The notes below the pieces were generated by a model. The model ran no database searches, was not told the DNA's origin, and saw only the letters and a list, made by a program, of their open reading frames with translations. From contig NZ_JAIEUL010000008.1 in NCBI RefSeq assembly GCF_019599185.1, positions 95,544 to 159,543 of the forward strand: a stretch of 64,000 nt of DNA, written 5' to 3'. The stretch's first letter is position 1, and each line of letters begins with the position of its first letter. The position numbers and the translations under genes were made by a program. The stretch is from Cryobacterium inferilacus (GTDB taxonomy: Bacteria; Actinomycetota; Actinomycetes; Actinomycetales; Microbacteriaceae). Positions 14,825 to 24,334 of the stretch are shown here, one piece after another.

Positions 14825-16591
14825 ATGGCGACCCCGTCACCCGTTTTGAACACCGGCGCTGCCGAGCGCACCGTGAGCACCGACACACGCTCCGAGCACC
14901 ACGACGCCTTCGGCTCCGGTGCCCTGGGGGCCTCGCGGCGCTCGGCCGACCGGGTGGTGGAATGCCTGAACGCGTACGGCGTGCAGTGGATCTTCGGCGT
15001 GCCAGGCGCCAAGATCGACCCGGTGTACGACGCCCTCCTCGACGGCGGCCCGCAGATGATCGTGGTGCGGCACGAGCAGAACGCCGCCTTCATGGCCGCG
15101 GCCGTCGGCCGACTCACCGGCGAGCCGGGTGTCGTACTCGTCACCAGCGGCCCAGGCACCGCCAACCTCGCCACTGGACTGCTCACCGCCACCACCGAGG
15201 GCGACCCGCTCGTGGCCATCTGCGGTGCCGTATCGCGCGGCGACCGGCTCAAGCGCACTCACCAGGCGATGGATGCCGTTGGCATGCTCAGCGCCGTCAC
15301 CAAGTCCGCCGGCGAGGTCGGCACCGCAGACAACGTGCCGGAGGCCATCGCCAACGCCTTCCGCCAGGCCGTGCAGGAGCCCAAGGGCGCGGCGGCCGTG
15401 GTGCTGCCGTACGACGTGCTCACCGATTCCACCACGGTGTCGATGACGACGCCGCACCCCGTGCCGCAGATGGGTGCCGCCCCGATGGACAGCATCACCC
15501 GGGCCGCCGAGCTGCTGCGCGCGGCACAGTTCCCGGTCATCCTCGCCGGGGCCCGCTCGGGTTCCGACCGGGCCGTGGCCGCTCTGCACCGGTTGCTCGG
15601 CGCCGCCAAACTCCCGGTGGTGGAGACCTTCCAGGCCGCTGGTGTGATCTCGCACGAGCTCGAGGAGCACTACCTCGGCCGGGTCGGCCTGTTCCGCAAC
15701 CAGCCCGGCGACGTGCTGCTGCACAAGGCCGACCTGATCCTGGCGATCGGCTACGACTTCGTGGAGTACGAACCGGCCAAGTGGAACAAGGACCACCTGC
15801 GCCGCATCATCCACCTCGACGAACTGGCTGCAGACCTCGACGACTACTACCGCCCCACGGTCGAGCTGCGCGGTGACGTGGCCGAGACGATGGATGCGCT
15901 CGCCCGCCAGATCGATGGCCTCGCCCTCTCGGCATCCGCGTCTGCCGTTGTCGCCACCGAGCGCGCCCGCCTGGCCGAGGCCGATGACCCCATCCACCGG
16001 GATGACGAGCTGGACGGGGTGCACCCCGCCGAGCTGACCCTGAGGATGCGCGCCCTGCTACCCGATGACACCACCGTGCTGTGCGATGTGGGCTCACACT
16101 ACATCTACATGGCCAGGCACTTCCGCACCTATCACCCGCGCACCCTGCTGTTCTCCAACGGTCAGCAGACCCTGGGTGTTGCGCTGCCTTGGGCGATCGC
16201 GGCCACGCTGGTGCGCCCCGGCACCCCGGTGGTCTCGGTGTCGGGCGACGGCGGTTTTCTCTACTCCGCCATGGAACTGGAGACCGCCGTGCGGCTGGGC
16301 TCGACATTCACCCACATCATCTTCAACGACGGCACCTACGACATGGTCGCGTTCCAGCAGCAGGGCAAGTACGGCCGCACCTCCGGCGTGCAGCTCGGCG
16401 ACTACGACGCCGTGAAGTACGCCGAATCGTTCGGTGCGCATGGCCACCGGGTGACCCATCTCGACGACTTCGCCGCGGTTTTGGAGCAGGCCATGAACGA
16501 AGACGGTCCGAGCATCATCGACGTGCGGGTGGACTACCGCAACAACCGGGATGAACTCATGGCCGACCTGGAAAGCGATGTGCTGCTGTGA
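14825..16591 (+). CDS. alsS: Catabolic acetolactate synthase
   Basis: This 588-residue thiamine-diphosphate enzyme condenses two pyruvates to 2-acetolactate and CO2. The catalytic Glu lies in [14 protein letters not shown], followed by [11 protein letters not shown]. The ThDP/Mg site is in [17 protein letters not shown] and [11 protein letters not shown]. The start is the ATG at 14825, seven bases after GGAGG; a much longer upstream frame antisense to alsR is not coding. The absence of a regulatory subunit gene and the coupling to alsD mark it as the catabolic FAD-independent type rather than IlvB. Confidence 0.93.
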   Translation: MATPSPVLNTGAAERTVSTDTRSEHHDAFGSGALGASRRSADRVVECLNAYGVQWIFGVPGAKIDPVYDALLDGGPQMIVVRHEQNAAFMAAAVGRLTGEPGVVLVTSGPGTANLATGLLTATTEGDPLVAICGAVSRGDRLKRTHQAMDAVGMLSAVTKSAGEVGTADNVPEAIANAFRQAVQEPKGAAAVVLPYDVLTDSTTVSMTTPHPVPQMGAAPMDSITRAAELLRAAQFPVILAGARSGSDRAVAALHRLLGAAKLPVVETFQAAGVISHELEEHYLGRVGLFRNQPGDVLLHKADLILAIGYDFVEYEPAKWNKDHLRRIIHLDELAADLDDYYRPTVELRGDVAETMDALARQIDGLALSASASAVVATERARLAEADDPIHRDDELDGVHPAELTLRMRALLPDDTTVLCDVGSHYIYMARHFRTYHPRTLLFSNGQQTLGVALPWAIAATLVRPGTPVVSVSGDGGFLYSAMELETAVRLGSTFTHIIFNDGTYDMVAFQQQGKYGRTSGVQLGDYDAVKYAESFGAHGHRVTHLDDFAAVLEQAMNEDGPSIIDVRVDYRNNRDELMADLESDVLL

Positions 16592-17334
16592 ACGACATCG
16601 CGGCACCCGCATTCACGGTGTCCAGGCACGAGATCTTCCAGACCAGCCTGATGAGCGCCCTGCTCGACGGCGTGTACGAGGGTGAGATGACGGTGCGTGA
16701 CCTGCTCGGTCACGGCAGCTTCGGCATCGGCACCTTCAACGGCCTGGACGGCGAGATGCTCATCGTCGACGGTAAGTGCTACCAGCTGCGTGCCGACGGC
16801 GGCGTGACGAAGGCCGACCTGGGCGCCTACACGCCGTACGCCGTGGTCACGAACTTCGTGCCGCACATCGAGAGCCAATTGCCCGACAACGTGGTGCGCT
16901 CCGAGGCATCGGCGTTCATCGACCACATGACGGCATCCGAGAACTACATGTACGCACTGCGCATCGACGGTGACTTCGAGTGGATCCGGATGCGCACCGT
17001 GGTGAAGCAGGAAAAGCCGTACCGGCCGATGGTGGAGGCGACCGACGAGGACGCCATCGTCGAACTGCACGACGTCTCCGGCTCCCTGGTCGGTTTCCGC
17101 ACCCCCCTCTACGAGCAGGGCATCGGCGTGCCCGGCTGCCACACCCACTTCATCACCGACGACCGCACCGGCGGCGGTCACGTGCTCGACTTCAAGCTGA
17201 AAAGCGGCAGCGCGGCCCTCTGCCTGGGCACCGATCTGCGGCTGCAACTGCCGCTGACGGATGCGTTCCGCGACGCCAACCTGTCACCGGAAGACCTCGC
17301 CAGGCAGCTGGCCAAGACCGAGCAGCACGCCTGA
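16588..17334 (+). CDS. alsD: Alpha-acetolactate decarboxylase
   Basis: This 248-residue protein starts from a GTG that overlaps the alsS stop by four bases, so the two are translationally coupled. It converts 2-acetolactate to acetoin. The zinc ligands are visible in [18 protein letters not shown] (two His of HTH and the GGH His), with the conserved YEQGIG stretch and the [19 protein letters not shown] segment. Length is typical. With alsS it diverts pyruvate to neutral products. No acetoin or butanediol dehydrogenase gene is adjacent, so the end product may be acetoin. Confidence 0.94.
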   Translation: MNDIAAPAFTVSRHEIFQTSLMSALLDGVYEGEMTVRDLLGHGSFGIGTFNGLDGEMLIVDGKCYQLRADGGVTKADLGAYTPYAVVTNFVPHIESQLPDNVVRSEASAFIDHMTASENYMYALRIDGDFEWIRMRTVVKQEKPYRPMVEATDEDAIVELHDVSGSLVGFRTPLYEQGIGVPGCHTHFITDDRTGGGHVLDFKLKSGSAALCLGTDLRLQLPLTDAFRDANLSPEDLARQLAKTEQHA

Positions 17335-17353
17335 GATCGCTAAGGTCGATGGC

Positions 17354-18034
17354 ATGACACTTCACGGGGGCGAAGAGACCGATCCGCTGGCGACGGGCAT
17401 AACCTGGACGCCCGACGACCTCACGATGGGGGAGCGGGCTCAGCTGATGGTGGTGCAGCAGGCCGGACGCCTGGAATTCAACTGGATGATCCCGTCGACC
17501 GCCGCAGCCATCGAGCTGGTGCTCCTCGGCAAGATCGGCCCGGTTGCCGACCGTTCGTTCTTCAACGGTGTGACCCCGTGGAAGATCGTCGGGCTAGACG
17601 TCAGCCCCACCGGCAATCCTGTGCACGACGCGGCGCTGCAGCCGTTCATCGGCCGAAACAAGCCGCTGCGGTCGGACCGCTACCTGGCCAAGATCGGCTA
17701 TGCCGTTGCGGCGGCCGTGAAGGATGAGCTCGTGCGCCGAGGCATGGTGACCAGCGTGGGCGACTTCGACCACAGGGGCGGGTATCTCGCGATCGAAGAC
17801 GAACGGGCCGTCGCCATCGCCAAACACCCGGCCTATCGGGCACGGTCGATGCCCGAGATCGTGACCGAGCCCCGGTGGGGCGGGATCGTGGACGCGCTGC
17901 GCAACAGCGGCGAACGGTACAAGGGCGAACTCGGCCTGCAGTCCCGCATCCGGTGGGAGTGGTACCCGGCCGAGCACCGCGACGCCATCGAAGCGCTGCT
18001 GGCCGGGGAAAACCTCAACACCGCCACCCAGTAA
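17354..18034 (+). CDS. GPP34 (GOLPH3/Vps74-like) family protein
   Basis: This 226-residue protein starts at the ATG at 17354, 19 bases after alsD. An all-helical GPP34 pattern is seen: TMGERAQLMVVQQAGRLEF, AIELVLLGKIG, then VGLDVSPTGNPVHDAALQ and a C-terminal helix with YRARSM. Eukaryotic relatives bind phosphatidylinositol-4-phosphate. Bacterial members are common in Actinobacteria with no settled role. The frame opens further upstream inside alsD, but that part is not conserved-looking. Moderately sure of the family. Confidence 0.72.
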   Translation: MTLHGGEETDPLATGITWTPDDLTMGERAQLMVVQQAGRLEFNWMIPSTAAAIELVLLGKIGPVADRSFFNGVTPWKIVGLDVSPTGNPVHDAALQPFIGRNKPLRSDRYLAKIGYAVAAAVKDELVRRGMVTSVGDFDHRGGYLAIEDERAVAIAKHPAYRARSMPEIVTEPRWGGIVDALRNSGERYKGELGLQSRIRWEWYPAEHRDAIEALLAGENLNTATQ

Positions 18035-18069
18035 CGCACCTCGGTGGCGGGGATTGGCGGCTGGGACGG

Positions 18070-18699
18070 CTAGTGGCCGCGGGCCAGCCAGTCCGGCAGG
18101 TCGGGGGCCTCTGCGCCGATCGAGGTCGACTCACCGTGCCCGGTGTTCACCACGGTGTCGGCCGGCAGACTGAGCAGCTTGCCCGTGATCGACTCGATAA
18201 TGGTGGGGAAGTCGCTGTACGAGCGGCCGGTGGCGCCTGGTCCGCCGTGGAACAGAGTGTCACCGCTGAACAGGGTGCCGAAGGCGGGCGCGTACAGGCA
18301 GACCGAGCCGGGGGAGTGCCCCGGCGTGTGGATCACCTGCAGCTCGATGCCGGCCACCGCGATCCGGTCACCGTCCGCGAGCTCCCGCTGCGGGGCGGCA
18401 TCCGGGTAGACGACCTCCCAGAGCATCCGGTCATCCGGGTGCAGGTAGACCGGTGCGCCCGTGGCGGCCGACACGGCCCCGGCGGCGCCGATGTGGTCGT
18501 TGTGCGCGTGGGTGCTGAGGATGCCCAGCAGGGTGCGATCGCCGACCGCCGCCAGGATCGCGTCGGCGTTGTGGGCGGCGTCGATGACGACGCACTCGGT
18601 GTCGTCGCCGACGATCCAGACGTTGTTCTCCAGCGCCCAGCTGCCGCCGTCGAGGTCGAAGGTGCCCGCGGTGACGAGGTGCTCGATGCGTGCGCTCAT
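18070..18699 (-). CDS. MBL-fold metallo-hydrolase of the formaldehyde pathway
   Basis: This 209-residue metallo-beta-lactamase fold protein has the metal motif THAHNDHIGAAG, a later IHTPGHSPGS His, a GDTLF Asp and a C-terminal NTGHGESTSIG His. It lies directly after the mycothiol-dependent dehydrogenase (ATG overlaps its stop by one base). That genetic pairing is typical in Actinobacteria, and the hydrolase is thought to release formate from S-formylmycothiol or to act as a related thioester hydrolase. The role rests on context. Confidence 0.85.
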   Translation of the reverse strand: MSARIEHLVTAGTFDLDGGSWALENNVWIVGDDTECVVIDAAHNADAILAAVGDRTLLGILSTHAHNDHIGAAGAVSAATGAPVYLHPDDRMLWEVVYPDAAPQRELADGDRIAVAGIELQVIHTPGHSPGSVCLYAPAFGTLFSGDTLFHGGPGATGRSYSDFPTIIESITGKLLSLPADTVVNTGHGESTSIGAEAPDLPDWLARGH

Positions 18700-19793
18700 T
18701 ACAGCACCACCACCGAACGCAGCACGTCGCCGGCGGCCATCTTGTCGAACGCCGCCTCGATCTCGTCGATACGGATGCGCTCGCTCACGAACTCCCCGAG
18801 CGGCAGGCGACCCTGCAGATACAGCTCGGTGAGCATCGGGAAGTCCCGCTCCGGCAGGCAGTCGCCGTACCAGGAGCTCTTGAGCGAGCCGCCGCGACCG
18901 AAGACATCGGCGAGCGGGATCTCAAGCATCATCTCGGGGGTCGGCACGCCGACGAGCACCACGGTGCCGGCCAGGTCGCGGGCGTAGAACGCCTGCCGCC
19001 AGGTCTCGGGGCGACCGACCGCGTCGATGACCACGTCGGCGCCGAAGCCGCCGGTGAGCGCCTGCACGGCCGCGACCACGCCGTCCTCGTCGAGGTCAGC
19101 GGAGTCGATGGTGTGGGTGGCGCCGAATTCGGTGGCCTTAACCAGCTTCTTGGCGTCACGGTCGATGGCGATGATGGTGCTCGCGCCGGCGAGCTTGGCG
19201 CCCACCACGGCCGCGTCACCCACGCCGCCACAGCCGATCACGGCCACCGAGTCGCCCGCGCTGACGTTGCCGGTGTTCATGGCTGCGCCGATGCCGGCCA
19301 TGATCCCGCAGCCGAGCAGTCCGACCGCGGCCGGGTCGGCGTCCGGGTTCACCTTGGTGCACTGACGTTCGTGCACGAGGGTCTTCTCGGCGAACGCGCC
19401 GATGCCCAGCGCCGGGCTGAGCTCGGTGCCGTCGACCAGGGTCATCTTCTGGCTGGCGTTGAAGGTGTTGAAGCAATACCAGGGTTCTGCGCGCTTGCAG
19501 GCGCGGCAGTCGCCGCAGACGGCGCGCCAGTTGAGTACGACGAAGTCGCCGACGGCGACGTGGGTGACGCCGTCACCGATCACGCTCACCCGGCCGGCGG
19601 CCTCGTGGCCGAGCAGGAACGGGAAGTCGTCGTTGATGCCGCCCTCCTTGTAGTGGAAGTCGGTGTGGCAGACGCCGCAGGTGTCGATGTCGACGATGAC
19701 GTCGCCGGGTCCTGGATCGGGGATGACGATCTCGGTGAGCTCGACGGGAGCCCCCTTCGAACGGGCGATTGCGCCTGTGACGGTGATGGGCAT
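18699..19793 (-). CDS. S-(hydroxymethyl)mycothiol dehydrogenase
   Basis: This 364-residue zinc alcohol dehydrogenase starts [19 protein letters not shown] with GAGGAG six bases upstream; the longer frame is not used. The catalytic zinc site is [14 protein letters not shown] with GHEAAG, the structural zinc loop is [15 protein letters not shown], and the NAD fold is [11 protein letters not shown]. The pattern is that of the MscR/AdhE2-type formaldehyde dehydrogenase, which oxidises the formaldehyde-mycothiol adduct. It implies that the organism makes mycothiol. Confidence 0.9.
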   Translation of the reverse strand: MPITVTGAIARSKGAPVELTEIVIPDPGPGDVIVDIDTCGVCHTDFHYKEGGINDDFPFLLGHEAAGRVSVIGDGVTHVAVGDFVVLNWRAVCGDCRACKRAEPWYCFNTFNASQKMTLVDGTELSPALGIGAFAEKTLVHERQCTKVNPDADPAAVGLLGCGIMAGIGAAMNTGNVSAGDSVAVIGCGGVGDAAVVGAKLAGASTIIAIDRDAKKLVKATEFGATHTIDSADLDEDGVVAAVQALTGGFGADVVIDAVGRPETWRQAFYARDLAGTVVLVGVPTPEMMLEIPLADVFGRGGSLKSSWYGDCLPERDFPMLTELYLQGRLPLGEFVSERIRIDEIEAAFDKMAAGDVLRSVVVL

Positions 19794-19892
19794 GGAGCTC
19801 CTCGTGAGTGGCCGGGGCAGCCGATATCGGCAGGGTACCAACCTAGCGAAGCATCCTGACCGGGTGCTGGCGGCACTCGGCGACGCGGATGC

Positions 19893-20924
19893 TCACCGTG
19901 TCGCGCCTGCCCAGTCCAACAGCTTCTCGACCGGCCAGGTGGTGACGATGCGCTCAGCGGGCACTCCCGCGGCGGCGGCCCGTTCGGCCCCGTAGGCCAG
20001 GAAGTCGAGGTGGCCTGGCGCGTGCGCATCCGTGTCGATGCTGAACAGGCAGCCCGCGTCCAGGGCCAGCCGGATCAGCTCGTCCGGCGGGTCCTGACGT
20101 TCCGGCCGGGAATTGATCTCGACCGCGACGGCGTGTTCGGCACAGGCCGCGAACACCTTCCGGGCATCGAAGGTCGACGGCGGTCGGGTGCCGCGGGATC
20201 CGCTGAGCAACCGCCCGGTGCAGTGGCCGAGGATGTTGGTGTGCGGGGCGCGGATGCCGGCGAGCATCCGCCTGGTCATGCTGAGCGAGTCCGCGCGCAG
20301 CTTGGAGTGCACGCTGGCGACGACGATGTCGAGCCGGGCGAGCAGCTCCGGGGTCTGATCGAGGCTGCCGTCTTCGAGGATGTCGACCTCGATCCCGGTG
20401 AGCAGCCGTGCGCGGCCGCCGGCATCGGCGGCGGCGCCGTTGAGATCGGCCACAACCTCAAGCTGTTCGGCCAACCGTTCGGCATCGAGCCCGCTCGCGA
20501 CGGTGAGGTTGGGGGAATGGTCGGTGATCGCCTGGTAGTCCCTGCCCAGGGCGGTGGCGGCGGCGCGCATCAGCTCGATGCTGGTGGTGCCGTCCGACCA
20601 GTCGCTGTGGGCATGCAGGTCGCCGTGGAGGAGGGCGAGCAGGTCGTGGCCGCCGGAGCTGAGCGGTTCGGCGCCGCGCTGCCTGAGGTTCTCCAGGTAG
20701 TCGGGTACGACGCCGTCCACGGCCTGCCCGATCACCTCGGCGGAGCGGCCGCCGATGCCCTTCAGACTGGTCAGTCGCCCGGTGCGCGCCCGATCGGCCA
20801 GCTCGGCCGCCGGTAGCGACTGGACGATGCCAGCCGCCCTCCGAAATGCCTGCACCTTGAACGCCGGCGCGAGTTCGCGTTCCAGCCAGAAGGCGATCTC
20901 GTTGAGGGCGTCGACGGCATCCAT
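19893..20924 (-). CDS. PHP-domain protein with PolX-like N-terminal helices
   Basis: This 343-residue protein has an N-terminal helix-hairpin-helix region (AFRRAAGIVQSL, then LTSLKGIGGRSAEVIGQA). A C-terminal PHP metal-dependent phosphoesterase domain follows, with LHGDLHAHSDWSDG, ITDHSPN, GIEVDIL, VASVHSK, LGHCTGR and SIDTDAHAPGHL carrying the metal ligands. It resembles the PHP exonuclease part of bacterial PolX without the polymerase domain, so it may trim 3' ends in DNA repair. Location is cytosolic. A histidinol-phosphatase-like activity is the main alternative. Confidence 0.82.
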   Translation of the reverse strand: MDAVDALNEIAFWLERELAPAFKVQAFRRAAGIVQSLPAAELADRARTGRLTSLKGIGGRSAEVIGQAVDGVVPDYLENLRQRGAEPLSSGGHDLLALLHGDLHAHSDWSDGTTSIELMRAAATALGRDYQAITDHSPNLTVASGLDAERLAEQLEVVADLNGAAADAGGRARLLTGIEVDILEDGSLDQTPELLARLDIVVASVHSKLRADSLSMTRRMLAGIRAPHTNILGHCTGRLLSGSRGTRPPSTFDARKVFAACAEHAVAVEINSRPERQDPPDELIRLALDAGCLFSIDTDAHAPGHLDFLAYGAERAAAAGVPAERIVTTWPVEKLLDWAGATR

Positions 20925-20981
20925 GCAGCCATCATCGGCCCGAACCGGCTGTGCGCGCGAGTGCGGGTCGGCGAGCTGCCG

Positions 20982-21302
20982 TCAGGCGACCTCGAAGTGG
21001 GCCACGATCAGCTCGCGGTCGATCAGGAAGGTGTCATCTTCCGGGTAGAACACGGCGAGCTCGATGTCATCACCGGCGAAGGCTGCGATGTGTGTGTACG
21101 AGCGCCAGAACGAGACCGTGCGCACCTCGCAGCGGCCGTCGGGCAGATCACGGAAGACGGTGACCGCACCCAGGTTGCCCGGTGTGGACCGGTAGTCCGC
21201 CAGGCCGGTGCGTTCGAGGTAACTGGCGTATGCGGCGCGGGCTTCCGGCCGGATCCAGCCGGTCCAGCTGCGCATCACGCTTCCGGCGGGTACGTCCAAC
21301 AT
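20982..21302 (-). CDS. Antibiotic-biosynthesis-monooxygenase-like small protein
   Basis: This 106-residue protein starts MLDVPAGSVMRSWTGWI, with GGAAGAGG upstream at 21302 preferred over 21347. The ordering YASYLERTGLADYRSTPGNLG, VTVFRDLPDG and FWRSYTHIAAFAGDD suggests a dimeric alpha/beta barrel (ABM-like) fold; the first stretch spans about residues 25-45. No catalytic residues are clear. It is 58 bases downstream of the PHP gene start on the same strand. Function unknown. Confidence 0.6.
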   Translation of the reverse strand: MLDVPAGSVMRSWTGWIRPEARAAYASYLERTGLADYRSTPGNLGAVTVFRDLPDGRCEVRTVSFWRSYTHIAAFAGDDIELAVFYPEDDTFLIDRELIVAHFEVA

Positions 21303-21461
21303 GATGACCTCTTCCCTCCGGCACGATCGCTCAGCGTAGATCCGCACGGCCGGTTATCGCCATGCTGGCATCGACCCGCCCGGGTGCCAACGGGTGCGCG
21401 CCACCCCCGAATGGCCGGATGCGGCCGGCCGCTCCGAGCGGGTCGGTGGCAGAATGGCCCG

Positions 21462-22058
21462 ATGACACTGCATCTCACCGGCGATGCCGCCGCCGATACC
21501 CTGCTCAGCGACGACCCCTTCGCCCTACTTCTCGGCATGCTGCTCGACCAGCAGATCGCGATGGAGACCGCGTTCGCCGGTCCGGCCAAGATCCGCGACC
21601 GGATCGGCAATCTCGAACCCAGAACCCTCGCCGACTACGATCCGGACGCTCTGGTGGAGGTTTTCCGACAGACCCCGGCGGTGCACAGGTACCCGGGCTC
21701 GATGGCCGGTCGAGTGCAGACCCTCGCCGGTGTCGTCGCCGACGACTGGAACGGTGACGCGGCCGCGATCTGGACCGCCGACGATCCCGACGGTGCCGAG
21801 GTGCTGCGCCGGCTCAAGGCCCTGCCCGGGTTCGGGGAGCAGAAGGCCAAGATCTTCCTCGCCCTGCTCGGCAAGCGGCTCGGGGTGTCTGCGGCGGGCT
21901 GGCGCGAGGCATCCGCCCCCTACGGCGAAGAGGGCTCGCATCGGTCGGTGGCCGACATCGTCGACCCAGAATCGCTCGCCAGGGTGCGGGAGAGCAAGCG
22001 GGCGGCGAAGGCGACGGCCAAGGAGACGGCCGCCGGCTCGACCAAGAAATCCCGCTAG
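21462..22058 (+). CDS. HhH-GPD family base-excision DNA glycosylase-like protein
   Basis: This 198-residue protein starts MTLHLTGDAAADTLLSDDPF. An HhH-GPD layout is seen: FALLLGMLLDQQIAMETAFAG at residues about 20-40, then a hairpin region LKALPGFGEQKAKIFLALLG. It ends in a basic Lys/Ala-rich tail (residues 178-198) that may bind DNA. The Asp/Lys pair typical of bifunctional glycosylases is not clear. It likely acts in DNA base repair. It starts 160 bases from the divergent small ABM-like gene. Confidence 0.82.
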   Translation: MTLHLTGDAAADTLLSDDPFALLLGMLLDQQIAMETAFAGPAKIRDRIGNLEPRTLADYDPDALVEVFRQTPAVHRYPGSMAGRVQTLAGVVADDWNGDAAAIWTADDPDGAEVLRRLKALPGFGEQKAKIFLALLGKRLGVSAAGWREASAPYGEEGSHRSVADIVDPESLARVRESKRAAKATAKETAAGSTKKSR

Positions 22059-22109
22059 GCCAGGCCGGTTCGCCCGGTGCGGCGGTGAGTCGACCGGGCC
22101 AGTTGGCGG

Positions 22110-22955
22110 TCAGGCCAGTTCGTCGCGACGGATGTGCGCGACGCTGGCGTGCTCCACCGCCCAGTCCAACGCGTAGTCGGCCACTGCCTCCCAGCCGGGT
22201 TCGCCGCAGGTCCAGTGTGAGCGGCCAGGGAACTCGTGGTAGTCGGTGATCGCCGTGGACTTGCCGTAGTGCTCGGCGTTGGACCGGTTCACCGAGGGCG
22301 GCATGATGTGGTCGTCGCCGCCGGCGATGAAGAGCAACGGTGCCCGGTCGCTCTGGGAGTAGTCCACCCAGGTTTCCTGCTTGCCCGGCTTGAAGTTCGC
22401 GATCAACCCGTACGCCCAGACCCAGTTGCCCGGTGCGGGGATGTGGTAGCGCTGGTAGACGGCGTCGGAGTCCTCGCGGCTGAGGGTGTTGGCGAAGACG
22501 TAGTGGAACTGCTCGGCCGTGTAGCCGACGGCCCGGTGGTAGTTCGCCGGGTTGGACAGGATCGGGAAGAACGATCGGATCTGCGACGGCGGCGTGACCC
22601 GCACACCCTCCGTCGGTGCCGAATTGATGGCCACGGACGCCGCACCGAGCCCGCGGGCGGTGAGGAGCTGGGTCAGGGTGCCGCCGAAGGAATGGCCCAT
22701 GATGATGGGCGGGGTGTCGAGCGACTCGATCACCGCGGCGAGGTGGTCGACTGTCTCTGGCACGGTGAGGTCAGCGATCAGGTCGGGGTTGTCCCGCAGG
22801 GCCTCGACCTCCATCTCGAAGCCGGGATAGCCGGGGGTGAGTACCCGATAGCCCTTGGCCTCGTAGTAGGGAACCCACTGTTCCCAGCTGCGTGGCGTCA
22901 TCCAGAGTCCGTGGATGAGAACGATGGTGTCGGGGGTTAGCGTGTCGTGGGTCAC
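22110..22955 (-). CDS. Alpha/beta hydrolase
   Basis: This 281-residue protein starts at a GTG preceded by GGAAGGGA. The fold is clear: TIVLIHGLWMTPRSWEQW (oxyanion region), nucleophile Ser in GHSFGGT, an acid in FIAGGDDHIMP, and catalytic His in FPGRSHWTCG. There is no signal peptide, so it is cytosolic. The substrate cannot be predicted; esterase or haloperoxidase-like hydrolases share this look. It is a single transcription unit convergent with the HhH-GPD gene. Confidence 0.88.
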   Translation of the reverse strand: MTHDTLTPDTIVLIHGLWMTPRSWEQWVPYYEAKGYRVLTPGYPGFEMEVEALRDNPDLIADLTVPETVDHLAAVIESLDTPPIIMGHSFGGTLTQLLTARGLGAASVAINSAPTEGVRVTPPSQIRSFFPILSNPANYHRAVGYTAEQFHYVFANTLSREDSDAVYQRYHIPAPGNWVWAYGLIANFKPGKQETWVDYSQSDRAPLLFIAGGDDHIMPPSVNRSNAEHYGKSTAITDYHEFPGRSHWTCGEPGWEAVADYALDWAVEHASVAHIRRDELA

Positions 22956-23156
22956 AATGGTCCCTTCCGCTTCGTGGTGGTGGCCGCTGTGTCGTGGTGG
23001 GGCGTGGGGCGGATCGATGAGGACGAGGGCACAGATGCGCCGAATCTAACCCGCTACCCGCGCCCAGACAACCCCGGAGGTCGGCCGGCGATGGCACCCC
23101 GAGCGGGAGAATAGAAGCAGCCGAGTGGCATGGTGTCACCGGTCGAGGAGTGTGCA

Positions 23157-23888
23157 GTGGGTCCCCATTTCAGCGAGCAGGCATTCGACTTCCTGGAGGA
23201 ACTCGAGCATCGCAACAACCGCGAGTGGTTCCAGGAGCACAAACCGGTCTATGAGACCGAGCTGAAGGCCCCCATGCTCGAGGTCATCGAGGCGATCAAC
23301 GCCGGGCTGAGCGATATCGCGCCGGACTATGTGCGTCCGCCGGCCAAGGCGATGCTGCGGATCTACCGCGACGTGAGGTTCTCCAACGACAAGACCCCGT
23401 ACAAGACCCATCTCGCCGCGAGTTGGCCGCGTCAGGGTCTGGAAAAGGCCGGTGGCGCCGGGTTCTTCCTGCAGGTGGGGGTGCACGGCGTGATGGTGGC
23501 CGGCGGTGCGTACTCGCCGGGCCCGGCGCAGTTGCGGGCCATTCGGGAGTACCTGCTCGAGCACCACGCCGAGGTGCGCGCGCTGCTCACGGACGCCACG
23601 CTGACCGGGCTGGCCGAGCCATTCGACGGGCGTCCGTTGCTGCGTGCGCCGCGGGGCTTCGACGCCGAGCATCCGGCCGCCGATCTGCTCCGGGTGCGCA
23701 GCTGGGCGCAATTCGCGCTGATGCCGGGGGATGCGGCGCTGAACGCCGACTTCGTCGACCGCGTGCTGGAGAGGTTCAGGGCGCTGGCTCCGTTCATCGA
23801 GCTGCTCAACGTGGTGCTGGCCGCGGCCACGCCGCTGGCGGTAGAGACGGGGACCGGGCGCCGGCGGGCCGCGGGGAGCCGTCCGTAG
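23157..23888 (+). CDS. DUF2461 domain-containing protein
   Basis: This 243-residue protein starts from a GTG at 23157 preceded by GAGGAG; an ATG at 23130 in the same frame is less likely. The DUF2461 signature is FSEQAFDFLEELEHRNNREW, then FQEHKPVYE, PPAKAMLRIYRDVRFSNDK and TPYKTHLAASW, followed by a GFFLQVGVHGVMVAGG stretch. The family is common in bacteria and of unknown function. It is divergent from the hydrolase gene. Confidence 0.88.
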   Translation: MGPHFSEQAFDFLEELEHRNNREWFQEHKPVYETELKAPMLEVIEAINAGLSDIAPDYVRPPAKAMLRIYRDVRFSNDKTPYKTHLAASWPRQGLEKAGGAGFFLQVGVHGVMVAGGAYSPGPAQLRAIREYLLEHHAEVRALLTDATLTGLAEPFDGRPLLRAPRGFDAEHPAADLLRVRSWAQFALMPGDAALNADFVDRVLERFRALAPFIELLNVVLAAATPLAVETGTGRRRAAGSRP

Positions 23889-23996
23889 CGGGCGAAGCCG
23901 ACCATGCCGTAGGCCCTGGCCGTCCGAAGTGCGCGAGAATGGGCTCAAGAGCGGGCTCGGCCGAATCGGTCCAACGGGCCCTCGAAGGAGAAGTCA

Positions 23997-24305
23997 ATGG
24001 ATGACCCTCGTGCCAAAATGGCGGGCAACCGCCTGCTCTCTCTGGGCGCACCGCAGGCCGACTGGACCAAGGCGCCCGGTCGGGTGCCCGGCTTCTGGAT
24101 TTCGCTGCTCGGCCTGATGCTGGCCGTGCTGTTTCCGGTGCCGGCGCTGGTCGTGGCCGCCGTCGGCCTGATGTTCACGCTGCAGGCCCGCCGGGTCATT
24201 CCCGCCGGCGCGGTGGGAAGCGGTCTCTGCCTGGCCGCCCTCGTGCTGTCCGGGGTCACTCTGGCGGTGGTGGTGCTGCGCATCGTGCTGTCGATCGTGC
24301 TCTGA
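23997..24305 (+). CDS. Small two- or three-span membrane protein (DUF4190-like)
   Basis: This 102-residue protein has AAGGAG six bases before the ATG. After a polar N-terminus of about 30 residues it has hydrophobic spans at about 32-60 and 74-101. The PGFWISLLGLMLAVLFPVPA opening resembles DUF4190-type small proteins. It lies 29 bases upstream of another membrane protein on the same strand, so the two may work together. Function unknown. Confidence 0.65.
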   Translation: MDDPRAKMAGNRLLSLGAPQADWTKAPGRVPGFWISLLGLMLAVLFPVPALVVAAVGLMFTLQARRVIPAGAVGSGLCLAALVLSGVTLAVVVLRIVLSIVL

Positions 24306-24334
24306 CCCGCGGCTGGCGATCGCGGAGGAGGGTG

